The notes under the pieces were generated by a model. It searched no databases and was not told the origin of the DNA. It was given only the letters and a program-made list of their open reading frames with translations. This document shows positions 1 to 6,311 of a stretch of DNA of 12,623 bases, one piece after another. This DNA is from an uncultured bacterium (GTDB lineage Bacteria; Patescibacteriota; Saccharimonadia; Saccharimonadales; CAIOMD01). How positions within the stretch are numbered: the stretch's first letter is position 1; each line of letters begins with the position of its first letter. The DNA lies in the NCBI GenBank assembly GCA_903880655.1, contig CAIRQE010000103.1, positions 1 to 12,623 of the forward strand. Reading direction: 5' to 3'. Made by a program: the position numbers and the translations under genes.

Positions 1-9
1 CGATCTAGT

Positions 10-15
10 AAGGGG
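10..15 (+). promoter_or_regulatory. Shine-Dalgarno site of the first DUF3048 gene
   Basis: AAGGGG lies 5 bases before the ATG at 21. A second in-frame ATG at 30 would be 14 bases away, so this site decides for the start at 21. Confidence 0.7.
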
Positions 16-20
16 TATCG

Positions 21-1142
21 ATGAAAAAAATGAGATCATCACATTTAGGGTTATTGTCTTTAACCTCACGTTTTTTTAAGAAATTACAGAAAAACATTGC
101 CAAACATAAACTTTACAGCTTAGCTATTTCTATATTTTTTCTTGCAGGTTTCTTCGGCATACTACTATTTTTAAACAAAGATACACCCCAAAAAAACTCT
201 AACTCTTCAGCCCAAACTAATCAAAAAAATATCACTCTGAACGGTCGGAATAACTTTTCAACTTCGCCCTTAACTGGTCAGATGCTCAGCGATAAATCAT
301 TGATTGACCATCAGGTTACCGCAGTCATGATAGATAATTCTTTGTCCGCCCGGCCACAGTCAGGTCTAGCTCAGGCAGGTATTATTTTTGAAGCACTTAC
401 GGAAGGGGGTGTTACGCGTTTTATGGCACTCTATCAGGAATCTGCGCCAAACTTAATAGGACCAATACGGAGTGCTCGGCCTTATTTTCTTGATTATGCA
501 AATCCTTTTGACGCAAGTTTAGTGCATGTAGGCGGTAGCCCTCAGGCATTGCTCGATATAAAATCTCTTAAGATGAAAGACCTTGATCAGCTAAATAATG
601 CGTCAGCTTATCAACGAGCGGGCAATAGAACCGCACCAAGCAATGTATTTAGTTCATTTACTGGTCTCGATGAATACAATAAAAAACAAAATTATCTAAA
701 ATCTAGCTTTCAGGGATTTTCACACAAATCAGATGTTAGCCAGACGCCCACGGCAGGAACTATAGATTTCTTACTATCATCACAATTTTATAACTCTGAG
801 TTCAAATATAGTGCTTCGACAAACTCATATCTCAGATTCCAAGGGGGTGCCAAACAGATAGATGCCCTTAATGGGCAACAGCTATCTCCGAAGGTCGTTA
901 TTTCGATGTTCGTGAGTCAAGCCTACGACCCTGATGGGAAACATACCAGCTATAGCACGACTGGTCAGGGAAAACTGTACGTATTCCAAGATGGCATTAT
1001 GTCCCCAGGTACTTGGAGAAAAAATGACCGAAAAAGTCAGCTAGAGTTCACCGATCAATACGGACTACCAATGAAACTAAACAGTGGTCAATTATGGATT
1101 ACACTTGTTTCGAATGACGGAGATGTAACCTTTAAGCCATAG
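21..1142 (+). CDS. DUF3048 (YerB-like) membrane-anchored extracellular protein, copy 1
   Basis: A 373-residue protein with a basic N-terminus, one membrane segment at about residues 31-52, a polar Asn/Gln/Ser-rich linker (53-80) and then a DUF3048 domain pair: the N-terminal part at about 82-225 and the C-terminal part at about 245-370. Diagnostic blocks are VTAVM (99-103), ARPQSGL (110-116), TRFMA (132-136), GPIRSARPY (147-155) and HVGGS (169-173). The family includes the Bacillus subtilis lipoprotein YerB; its biochemical role is not established. The topology predicts a short cytoplasmic tail with the domain outside the cell. There is no lipobox cysteine, so the anchor is an uncleaved signal-anchor helix, not a lipid. 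A paralogue lies on the other strand at 7836-8987 and is about 60% identical over the best 80 residues by hand alignment. Ends in TAG, two bases before a 42-residue membrane protein. Confidence 0.9.
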   Translation: MKKMRSSHLGLLSLTSRFFKKLQKNIAKHKLYSLAISIFFLAGFFGILLFLNKDTPQKNSNSSAQTNQKNITLNGRNNFSTSPLTGQMLSDKSLIDHQVTAVMIDNSLSARPQSGLAQAGIIFEALTEGGVTRFMALYQESAPNLIGPIRSARPYFLDYANPFDASLVHVGGSPQALLDIKSLKMKDLDQLNNASAYQRAGNRTAPSNVFSSFTGLDEYNKKQNYLKSSFQGFSHKSDVSQTPTAGTIDFLLSSQFYNSEFKYSASTNSYLRFQGGAKQIDALNGQQLSPKVVISMFVSQAYDPDGKHTSYSTTGQGKLYVFQDGIMSPGTWRKNDRKSQLEFTDQYGLPMKLNSGQLWITLVSNDGDVTFKP

Positions 1143-1144
1143 CT

Positions 1145-1273
1145 ATGAGAAAAAAAAGAACTCGATTAGAATACGAAACGCTCAATAGAAGGTTGCTGTC
1201 TGCGATAGTAACCTTAACTGCTGCTTTTATAATGACTGGGTTACTACTTTACTTTTTCCTGGGTAGAAAATAA
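1145..1273 (+). CDS. Small single-pass membrane protein (42 aa)
   Basis: An ATG two bases after the TAG of the DUF3048 gene opens a 42-residue frame ending in TAA. The product begins with a very basic segment (MRKKRTR), has more basic residues around 15-16, then a hydrophobic helix at about 17-39 (LLSAIVTLTAAF through YFFLG) and ends GRK. This is the shape of a small one-helix membrane protein with its N-terminus inside. No good Shine-Dalgarno site precedes it, so translation would depend on termination of the upstream gene (2-base gap). I do not recognise a family. The position right behind a membrane-anchored DUF3048 protein suggests co-expression and possibly an accessory role (inference). 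It could be a chance frame, but the basic-then-hydrophobic layout argues against that. Confidence 0.55.
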   Translation: MRKKRTRLEYETLNRRLLSAIVTLTAAFIMTGLLLYFFLGRK

Positions 1274-1586
1274 AAAATCGTTGTATTTAAAGCACTAGCA
1301 TTATACGCATAGAGTTGTACAATGAAATTAGTCATGTGGGTACTAGTTTAATTACTTTTCTACTTACAGGCGTATCAAAAAAGTTTTATCTTTTTTCAAA
1401 ATTTCGATACACACACTAGCTACAAGCAAAGCGTCACTGTCGGATCAATTCAATACTGTTATCTCAACATACGAAGTGATTAATGACGGAAATATCACCC
1501 CGGTTGAATAGCATAAAATCCTTTACCGTTACTAGCAATAAAATTGTCTAGGCTCTTCTAACCATCTAAATTAAGGAAATTGAATT
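1274..1586. other. 313-base gap without a convincing gene
   Basis: The longest non-coding stretch in the window. Visible in it: an AT-rich hairpin at 1372-1410 (GTATC pairing with GATAC outside; AAAAAAG / CTTTTTT with loop TTTTAT at 1377-1396 inside; a 9-base bulge on the right), and a 54-codon open frame at 1347-1511 that ends in TAG but has no ATG and no early GTG or TTG. The hairpin lacks a following T-tract and is a poor terminator. -10-like words occur (TATACG at 1302, TACAAT at 1318, TAAAAT at 1539) but none has a good -35 partner. The ribosome binding site of the next gene lies at the right end. Confidence 0.6.
1573..1578 (+). promoter_or_regulatory. Shine-Dalgarno site of the 88-residue protein
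   Basis: AAGGAA lies 8 bases before the ATG at 1587. It supports this short frame as a real translated gene. Confidence 0.6.
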
Positions 1587-1853
1587 ATGAAAAAAGCAGT
1601 TTTGATAGAAAAAGATATTGATTTAAAAGAAGTATATTTCGGAAACATCCAAAAACAAATACGTACCTATCCGAAAAAAATTGAATGCGAAGGAACAACC
1701 TACACATTCAATGACGGACTGCAGTTACTCGTACAGCAAGGGAAAGAGTTAATTAGAATCTTCGATATGACTGATGGGCAGGCTCATTACCGTCTCAGGA
1801 ACGATGTCACCGAACAAAGATGGAGATTAATGTCCATAACGATGAATGCATAG
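1587..1853 (+). CDS. Uncharacterised 88-residue soluble protein
   Basis: I do not recognise this protein. It has 88 residues, no signal peptide, no membrane segment and no cysteine. The alternating charged/hydrophobic pattern (KIECEGTTYTF at about 31-41, then a helix around 44-51, then IRIFDMTDGQAHYRLR at about 57-72, ending with W79 and R80) suggests a small alpha/beta or mostly beta fold. Many Lys, Arg and Glu residues are present. It stands alone behind a 313-base gap, with a good Shine-Dalgarno site, and the next gene has its own promoter, so it is probably a single-gene transcript. Ends in TAG. No function can be proposed. Confidence 0.7.
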   Translation: MKKAVLIEKDIDLKEVYFGNIQKQIRTYPKKIECEGTTYTFNDGLQLLVQQGKELIRIFDMTDGQAHYRLRNDVTEQRWRLMSITMNA

Positions 1854-1914
1854 CTTAACAACTAAATAACAGATCAAAATCTGATCGAGAACACGCGCCT
1901 ATACTAGTGGGATT

Positions 1915-1943
1915 TTCACAAATTTTGCTATTTAGTGTAGGAT
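1915..1943 (+). promoter_or_regulatory. Promoter, probably leaderless, for the flavin reductase-like gene
   Basis: TTCACA (1915-1920, 5/6 to the sigma70 -35), a 17-base spacer, then TAGGAT (1938-1943, 4/6 to the -10). The -10 ends 7 bases before the ATG at 1951, so transcription should begin at or very near the A of the start codon. AGAGG at 1944-1948 could look like a Shine-Dalgarno site but is only 2 bases from the ATG. Confidence 0.65.
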
Positions 1944-1950
1944 AGAGGTC

Positions 1951-2703
1951 ATGAGTATAACCAACCTTGCATTACCTCATAAAATTAAATTCGTTAAAAA
2001 AGAATCCATAGCACCGAATGTCTATAGTTTTCATTTTGCTACTAAAGAAAAGTTGAAATGGAAAGCTGGTCAGCATGGTATTTTTGAAATAAAAGAAAAG
2101 GGCAACAAGACGCTTCGTTGGCCTTTTTGGATTTCGTCTTCACCATCAGAAGGAGAGATCGTTATAACAACGAAACATAAAACTGATGAAACCATAGCTT
2201 TTAAGCAAAGACTTATGGCACTTAAGGCAGGTGATACCCTGAAGTTCAGAGGACCTATCGGTACTTTGCATATCCCAAAAACCACAAAAAAACATTATGC
2301 ACTCCTTGCTACTGGAATTGGTATTGCTCCTTTTCGGTCCATCCTAAAGCAAATTAATGACACAAACAGCGTTGCTCATGTGACTCTTTTTTTCCTGGGG
2401 AACAAGGAGTTGCACTATTTCAAGGAAGAGCTTAGTGGCATAGCTTCTAGAAATAAAAATATTTCAATTCAATATATTTATAAGCCTGACCGAATAACAG
2501 GCCAAACGATTCAGGAGGCTTTAGGAGATAAAATATTTGAAACGATTTATCTACTATCTGGATCATCACAGATCATAAGAAATTACCAAAGAACCCTTCG
2601 TGGTCTTGGTATTCCTCGTCGAAATATACGAATCGATATCCTAGTAGGAATTGATGCACTGCGCCAAAGAGTGAAAAACTTTATTGATACTTCAAAAGAT
2701 TAG
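1951..2703 (+). CDS. FAD-binding ferredoxin/flavodoxin-NAD(P)H reductase-like oxidoreductase
   Basis: A 250-residue protein with the two-domain layout of the ferredoxin-NADP reductase (FNR) superfamily. The beta-barrel FAD domain (about 8-108) contains R56 followed by FWISSSP (59-65), matching the family's R-x-Y-S/T flavin-binding motif in altered form, and a GPIG turn (101-104) that usually contacts the flavin phosphates. The NAD(P) domain (about 113-250) has the nucleotide-binding loop ATGIGIAPFR (120-129) and LSGSSQIIRNY (202-212), equivalent to the C/S-G-P-x-x-M region of relatives. No [2Fe-2S] domain or partner domain is fused. Such enzymes move electrons between NAD(P)H and a ferredoxin, flavodoxin or other acceptor; the partner cannot be read from here. 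It probably has its own leaderless promoter, and the metallopeptidase gene follows after 12 bases. The family is clear, the specific reaction is not. Confidence 0.85.
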   Translation: MSITNLALPHKIKFVKKESIAPNVYSFHFATKEKLKWKAGQHGIFEIKEKGNKTLRWPFWISSSPSEGEIVITTKHKTDETIAFKQRLMALKAGDTLKFRGPIGTLHIPKTTKKHYALLATGIGIAPFRSILKQINDTNSVAHVTLFFLGNKELHYFKEELSGIASRNKNISIQYIYKPDRITGQTIQEALGDKIFETIYLLSGSSQIIRNYQRTLRGLGIPRRNIRIDILVGIDALRQRVKNFIDTSKD

Positions 2704-2715
2704 TAGAAAATAACG

Positions 2716-3093
2716 ATGCTCATAATTGAAGATAAAGAATTCGAGCAACTGGCGAGTGCGGCCATCGACTCTTTGCCAGATGAAATAATCAAAAATATGA
2801 AGAACGTAGCTATCGTAGTTGAGAACGAGCCTTCAGAAGAACAAAGACAGAAGTTTCACCTGAACGCCCATACGACTCTTTTTGGTCTTTATGAGGGGAT
2901 CCCTCTTATAAAAAGATCTGCAAACTACAGCCTTGTGCCACCGGATAAAATAACAATCTTTAAAAAACCTTTGATGATGAGCGCCCAATCAATTGATGAT
3001 CTTAAAGATAAGATAAAACGAACCATATGGCATGAGATAGCGCATCACTACGGACTTGACCATGATAGAATTCATGAGCTTGAACATAAATAA
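2716..3093 (+). CDS. Zincin-like metallopeptidase family protein (PF06262-type)
   Basis: A 125-residue cytoplasmic protein ending in a zinc-metalloprotease helix: HEIAH at 106-110 followed by HYGLDH (111-116). The HExxH pair H106/H110 with catalytic E107 plus a downstream acidic or His ligand (D115 or H116) is the signature of small bacterial zincins of the PF06262 family, usually 110-130 residues, which matches. The N-terminal half (residues 5-40, with LPDEI and VAIVVENEPS) fits the family's conserved opening, and LFGLYEGIPL (55-64) its central segment. Substrates of this family are unknown. The gene follows the reductase by 12 bases with no clear Shine-Dalgarno site, so it is probably co-transcribed; TAGAAA at 2704-2709, 6 bases before the ATG, is a weak possible -10 box of its own. 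Confidence 0.85.
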   Translation: MLIIEDKEFEQLASAAIDSLPDEIIKNMKNVAIVVENEPSEEQRQKFHLNAHTTLFGLYEGIPLIKRSANYSLVPPDKITIFKKPLMMSAQSIDDLKDKIKRTIWHEIAHHYGLDHDRIHELEHK

Positions 3094-3110
3094 AAATTTC
3101 ACGTTATACT
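3080..3110 (+). promoter_or_regulatory. Promoter, probably leaderless, for msrA
   Basis: TATACT (3105-3110) ends 6 bases before the ATG at 3117, and the bases between are ATATAT, with no Shine-Dalgarno site. The -35 is less certain: TTGAAC (3080-3085) has a 19-base spacer and TGAACA (3081-3086) an 18-base spacer; both lie in the end of the preceding gene. Confidence 0.6.
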
Positions 3111-3116
3111 ATATAT

Positions 3117-3653
3117 ATGGAATCAATCATTATTGGCGGTGGGTGCTTCTGGTGCCTTGAGGCAGTTTTTAGAGGCGTGAGGGGCGTTGAACATGTCGAA
3201 AACGGCTATAGTGGCGGAAAGACCTCGAATCCCGATTATGAGGCAGTGTGCACGGGCGAAACGGGCCACGCTGAAGTCATAAAGGTTACTTTCGACCCAA
3301 AGGTCATCGATATTCAAACAATATTTACTATCTTTTTTGGTATTCATGACCCGACAACACTAAATCGCCAAGGACCTGACCGAGGCACGCAATATAGATC
3401 AATAATTCTTTACGAGGGTGATAAACAGAAGGAATTGGCTGAAGCCGCTAAACTTGAGGCACAACGCTATTGGGAAAATCCAATTGTTACGGAAATAGTG
3501 CCACTAGGGGATTACTTTAAAGCGGAAGATTACCATCAAAATTATTTTGAAACACACCCCGAGATGTCTTATTGTCAGATTATAATTAATCCAAAATTAA
3601 AACATTTTAAGGAAACTTTCAAGCAATATCTAAAGGATGAATATGCAGCATAA
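3117..3653 (+). CDS. msrA: Peptide methionine sulfoxide reductase MsrA
   Basis: Reduces the S-form of methionine sulfoxide in proteins, repairing oxidative damage in the cytoplasm. The 178 residues are a complete MsrA domain. GCFWC at 9-13 carries the catalytic Cys10. Measured from this Cys, the residues known from the E. coli enzyme all fall into place: Y41 (Tyr82), E53 in GHAE (Glu94), D88 (Asp129) and Y93 (Tyr134). HDPTTLNRQGPD (77-88) and EDYHQNYF (137-144) are family hallmarks. Cys153 in SYCQ is a likely resolving cysteine; Cys13 may take part too. No MsrB domain is fused and no msrB lies in this window. The start only 9 residues before Cys10 is usual for short MsrAs. The last 11 bases overlap the next gene. 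The flavin reductase upstream could in principle supply electrons, but MsrA normally uses thioredoxin, so that link is speculation. Confidence 0.97.
   Translation: MESIIIGGGCFWCLEAVFRGVRGVEHVENGYSGGKTSNPDYEAVCTGETGHAEVIKVTFDPKVIDIQTIFTIFFGIHDPTTLNRQGPDRGTQYRSIILYEGDKQKELAEAAKLEAQRYWENPIVTEIVPLGDYFKAEDYHQNYFETHPEMSYCQIIINPKLKHFKETFKQYLKDEYAA
3633..3637 (+). promoter_or_regulatory. Shine-Dalgarno site inside msrA for the SDR gene
   Basis: AAGGA lies 5 bases before the ATG at 3643 and touches the alternative ATG at 3637. The spacing favours 3643 as the start. Confidence 0.55.
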
Positions 3654-4290
3654 AATTATTATTTTTGGCGGACAAGGCGGGACAGGTAAGGAAGTTGCGG
3701 TTCTGGCTGCAAAACACGGCCACCATGTTACCGTATTTGCTCGACATAATGATCATGTATTTCCTAAAGCACTCGGAATTCATTATGTGATAGGTGATGC
3801 ACGCAATAAATCAGATATAGCAAGGGCACTTACAGATTTTGATGTCGTTATAAATGTTATCGCACCTAAACTTTTTGATAAAAAAAATTACGATATAAGT
3901 CCCGTGGCTACCAATAATATTCTTGATGCAATGGGACAAAAGGGTATCAAGCGGTATATGTCGCAGTGCGGAGCGTGGGCGACGAGCGATCTAAATAATG
4001 CGAGCATCGTCATGCGAATAGTATTTAAGATTTTCTTGCCTTTAAAAAATATATACAAACTTAAAAAGGTAGAAGATACGATTGTAAAGAGTAGCACGAC
4101 TGATTGGACGGTATTTAGGGCCGGGCTTCTAAATAATAAAAAGCCAAAGCCAGTAAAAATATATGAAAACGGCTACAAATGTAAATTCTGGGAAGTACCT
4201 TCGATTTCAAGAAAAAGCCTAGCGCAGGCATACATAGATAATCTAGATAACCAAGAATTATTTAACAAATTTCCAGTAATAATTAACTAA
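3643..4290 (+). CDS. NAD(P)-binding atypical SDR (NmrA/SDR_a5-like)
   Basis: A 215-residue Rossmann-fold protein. The dinucleotide loop GGQGGTGKEV (9-18) follows the first beta strand KIIIFG, and ARH at about 33-35 ends the second strand, where NADP-binding members carry an Arg. The order that follows is typical of atypical SDRs with an NAD(P)H-binding domain (PF13460): a GDARNKSDI segment, a DVVINVIA strand, RYMSQCGAW in the active-site region and DWTVFRAGLL near the C-terminus. The classical YxxxK catalytic pair is not evident, so it may be a sensor or a reductase of unknown substrate. An ATG at 3637 would add two residues; 3643 has the better-spaced Shine-Dalgarno site. It overlaps msrA by 11 bases, so the two are translationally linked. 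Its stop codon overlaps the stop of the opposing YbjQ gene by four bases. Confidence 0.85.
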   Translation: MQHKIIIFGGQGGTGKEVAVLAAKHGHHVTVFARHNDHVFPKALGIHYVIGDARNKSDIARALTDFDVVINVIAPKLFDKKNYDISPVATNNILDAMGQKGIKRYMSQCGAWATSDLNNASIVMRIVFKIFLPLKNIYKLKKVEDTIVKSSTTDWTVFRAGLLNNKKPKPVKIYENGYKCKFWEVPSISRKSLAQAYIDNLDNQELFNKFPVIIN

Positions 4291-5474
4291 ATACTCTGCC
4301 CGGATAAATTAACTCCGAAAGCGCGCTCCGCTGAGTTCACAAAAGTATCTTTATCAACAATAATTGCTTGGGGTGGTAATTGCTCAGAACGAGTATCCAG
4401 ACCTGGAACTTTCTTTACTGCTGTTCCGATTGCTAAAAACTCTATTAGGCCATTACCTAAATTATATACATACGTCTTAATCCCAAGTACGTCTTCTGCA
4501 CCAATTTCGCTGGCTTGTTGTTGAAGCTTTTTAAGAGATTCCTCTCGAGCACCATAAATCATGTGTGTCAGTTCTTTAATTTCGCCTTTAACTAAATTCT
4601 TTAATCCTGCCATAAGGCCGCCAACGACACCCAAGGAATAGACCGAAGTACCTAAGACAAGCTGCATAGGCATATAACCCATCTTAGTGAGATTCCACGT
4701 CTCTTCAGCCGTTAAGTCACTTGTCGTTACCTCAATACCAGGTATTGCTCCGCCAGCATCCGGATGCTGGGCTGCCGTTCCAACCATCACCATTTCTTGT
4801 ACTCCCGAAAGACCGAAAGGAAGTATCTCGGTTTTAATGCCGACTACTGCATTAGCCCCGACACTTTTTGCTTCATCAATGATTCGTTGCAAGGCGAGCT
4901 TTCTAGTGTCATTAAAAATACCACTATACTGAGATACTTCACCTCGAGCAAGTGACCGAAACCCACCTAGTATTCCTTTTGTAATTCCAATTGAATACGC
5001 CACGTTACCAAATACAAAAGAAATCGGTTCGTAGCCCGCGTCAACTGCACAGTAAAGTTCTTGTCCGTCAAATGAAGAAGTGAATGGCTTGAGAGTGAGG
5101 CCCTGTCCAGGCTGAACAGCGGATCCGACTGATAAAAATTCAATATTTTGCGAAGGCTGGAATACTAATTCACTCGTAAGCCCACTTACGCCGAAGCCAT
5201 TTGTTGCTTCTACTTCAGCAATGAGTCTTTGAAAGGCAAGCTTTCTTCCTTGAAGAATGATTTCGGTAATTGATTTTATTTCACCACCAACTACTGTTCT
5301 GATCGAAGACTTAAGGCCACCGATAACGCCAAGTGAATAAACGCTATTTCCTATAACTAAATCATCTGGCTCTAGACCAATTAATTTTAAGCAGTACATT
5401 TCATTGGCATTTAAGCCTGAAAAGACTGATCCTTTTGTTTTTTGTTGTTCCTGATCTTGCGTTTGATTTTCCAT
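4287..5474 (-). CDS. Protein of three tandem YbjQ/UPF0145-like domains
   Basis: A 395-residue soluble protein made of three copies of the roughly 100-residue YbjQ (UPF0145, 'heavy-metal-binding', PF01906) domain, at about 24-121, 138-236 and 258-354, joined by Pro/Gly-rich linkers. Each copy has the same landmarks: a Y/W-C/N-L-like opening, a (V/A)YS(L/I)G turn (45-49, 159-163, 278-282), a G-E segment (64-65, 178-179, 297-298), an amphipathic helix with R-K-L-A or R-E-E-S-L, then G-F-G-V, G-A-N-A-V or G-A-E-D-V, and a strand ending VGSAVQ, VGTAAQ or IGTAVK. Family members are usually single domains of about 105 residues, so the triple copy is unusual. The middle copy is closest to the family consensus. 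The heavy-metal label is a family name, not proven here; no clustered Cys or His metal site is visible. It has a strong promoter with no leader. Confidence 0.85.
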   Translation of the reverse strand: MENQTQDQEQQKTKGSVFSGLNANEMYCLKLIGLEPDDLVIGNSVYSLGVIGGLKSSIRTVVGGEIKSITEIILQGRKLAFQRLIAEVEATNGFGVSGLTSELVFQPSQNIEFLSVGSAVQPGQGLTLKPFTSSFDGQELYCAVDAGYEPISFVFGNVAYSIGITKGILGGFRSLARGEVSQYSGIFNDTRKLALQRIIDEAKSVGANAVVGIKTEILPFGLSGVQEMVMVGTAAQHPDAGGAIPGIEVTTSDLTAEETWNLTKMGYMPMQLVLGTSVYSLGVVGGLMAGLKNLVKGEIKELTHMIYGAREESLKKLQQQASEIGAEDVLGIKTYVYNLGNGLIEFLAIGTAVKKVPGLDTRSEQLPPQAIIVDKDTFVNSAERAFGVNLSGQSI

Positions 5475-5481
5475 AGTTTAA

Positions 5482-5510
5482 AATGTAATGGAAAATACTT
5501 GTGGTGTCAA
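5482..5510 (-). promoter_or_regulatory. Promoter, leaderless, for the triple-YbjQ gene
   Basis: On the - strand: a perfect TTGACA (5505-5510), a 17-base spacer, TACATT (5482-5487, 4/6), then 7 bases (TTAAACT) and the ATG at 5474. There is no Shine-Dalgarno site. This is the clearest leaderless promoter in the window. The -35 box starts directly after the stop codon of the upstream gene. Confidence 0.8.
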
Positions 5511-6248
5511 TTAGTTACGTATCTTAGATAGGAGCCGGAGTATCTCTAAATAGAGCCATACTATAGTAACCATGAGCGCAAATGCGCCATACCACTCAAA
5601 TACCTTAGGGGCCTTATTATTTGCTGCACTCTCAACAAGGTTGAAATCTAAAAATAGATTAAGCGCTGCAACAAAAATGACTACTAAACTAAATATAATG
5701 CCAAAAGTACCTGTGTCGTATATTAACGGCATTTGAACATGAAAAAGACTTAGAATAATGGTGAGCAAGTAATAAAGGAATATTCCCCCTGTGGCAATAA
5801 GAACAATTGACTGGAACTTTTGAGTAACTTTAATGATTCTTGCACTGTACAAAAAGAGCGCTGAGAAAAATATTACTCCAGTAAGGGCAACAGCTTGGAT
5901 AATAATATTGTCGTATTGCATGTTAAAAACTTTAGAAATTGCTCCGAGCAAAAACCCTTCTGCAATCGCATAGAGAGGGGCGGTGATTGGAGTAGACTTC
6001 GGGAAGAAACTTGCGATAAGACCAAGGCCAACTGCGGCAATAATAGCAAGAATCAGTAGAGGCGCGATCATGGTACTTCCGGTGCTAACTGCTTGCCAGC
6101 TAAAAACTCCAGTTACAGTAAGAAGAATCAGCAGAAAAATTGTTCGTGCAATAGTCCCTGGGACCGTAGCGTGTTCAACGCTATCAATACTCATAACTCT
6201 TTGCATTATCTTTTTATTGAGCGCAGGATTACCACTTTGTTCTTGCAT
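5511..6248 (-). CDS. Bax inhibitor-1/YccA-like multi-pass membrane protein (PF12811-type)
   Basis: A 245-residue protein with a 30-residue polar N-terminus and seven predicted membrane helices at about 32-51, 59-81, 88-107, 115-135, 146-167, 181-200 and 218-240. The short acidic motif LFLDFNLVE (198-206) after helix six is characteristic of the bacterial branch of the Bax-inhibitor-1 superfamily, and FFPKSTPITAPLYAI (81-95) plus EGFLLGAIS (97-105) match the same branch. Related bacterial proteins have been described as pH-sensitive calcium leak channels or as modulators of membrane proteolysis; which applies here cannot be told. The gene has its own promoter and a canonical Shine-Dalgarno site. 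Length and helix count fit the family, so it looks complete. Confidence 0.9.
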   Translation of the reverse strand: MQEQSGNPALNKKIMQRVMSIDSVEHATVPGTIARTIFLLILLTVTGVFSWQAVSTGSTMIAPLLILAIIAAVGLGLIASFFPKSTPITAPLYAIAEGFLLGAISKVFNMQYDNIIIQAVALTGVIFFSALFLYSARIIKVTQKFQSIVLIATGGIFLYYLLTIILSLFHVQMPLIYDTGTFGIIFSLVVIFVAALNLFLDFNLVESAANNKAPKVFEWYGAFALMVTIVWLYLEILRLLSKIRN

Positions 6249-6253
6249 ACAAA

Positions 6254-6259
6254 CTCCTT
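6254..6259 (-). promoter_or_regulatory. Shine-Dalgarno site of the Bax-inhibitor-like gene
   Basis: AAGGAG on the - strand lies 5 bases before the ATG at 6248. It contrasts with the leaderless starts of several neighbours. Confidence 0.75.
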
Positions 6260-6272
6260 TTAATACACTAAC

Positions 6273-6301
6273 ATCATACCTATTTTAGGAAGCTATAACA
6301 A
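6273..6301 (-). promoter_or_regulatory. Promoter of the Bax-inhibitor-like gene
   Basis: On the - strand: TTGTTA (6296-6301, 4/6), a 17-base spacer, then TATGAT (6273-6278, 5/6). Transcription would start around 6266, giving a leader of about 18 bases that carries the AAGGAG site. Confidence 0.6.
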
Positions 6302-6311
6302 GAAAAGCCGC

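Noticed and set aside
1321..1347. Short frame starting at ATG 1322 (MKLVMWVLV)
   Set aside because: Only nine codons before a TAA, with no ribosome binding site; the frame reopens after the stop but has no supporting signal.
1372..1410. AT-rich hairpin in the 1274-1586 gap as an intrinsic terminator
   Set aside because: The inner stem is almost all A-T, and no T-tract follows the 3' arm on either strand; too weak to call.
1870..1883. Hairpin CAGAT-CAAA-ATCTG after the 88-residue gene
   Set aside because: Only 5 base pairs and no T-tract after it; not a credible terminator.
2070..2285. 71-codon frame opposite the flavin reductase gene
   Set aside because: Shadow of a well-supported gene; its product has no family features and it has no promoter or ribosome binding site. 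The same holds for other opposite-strand frames inside recognised genes.
4687..4955. Two overlapping + strand frames inside the YbjQ gene
   Set aside because: They lie wholly inside the middle YbjQ domain, whose reading on the - strand is strongly supported by internal repeats.
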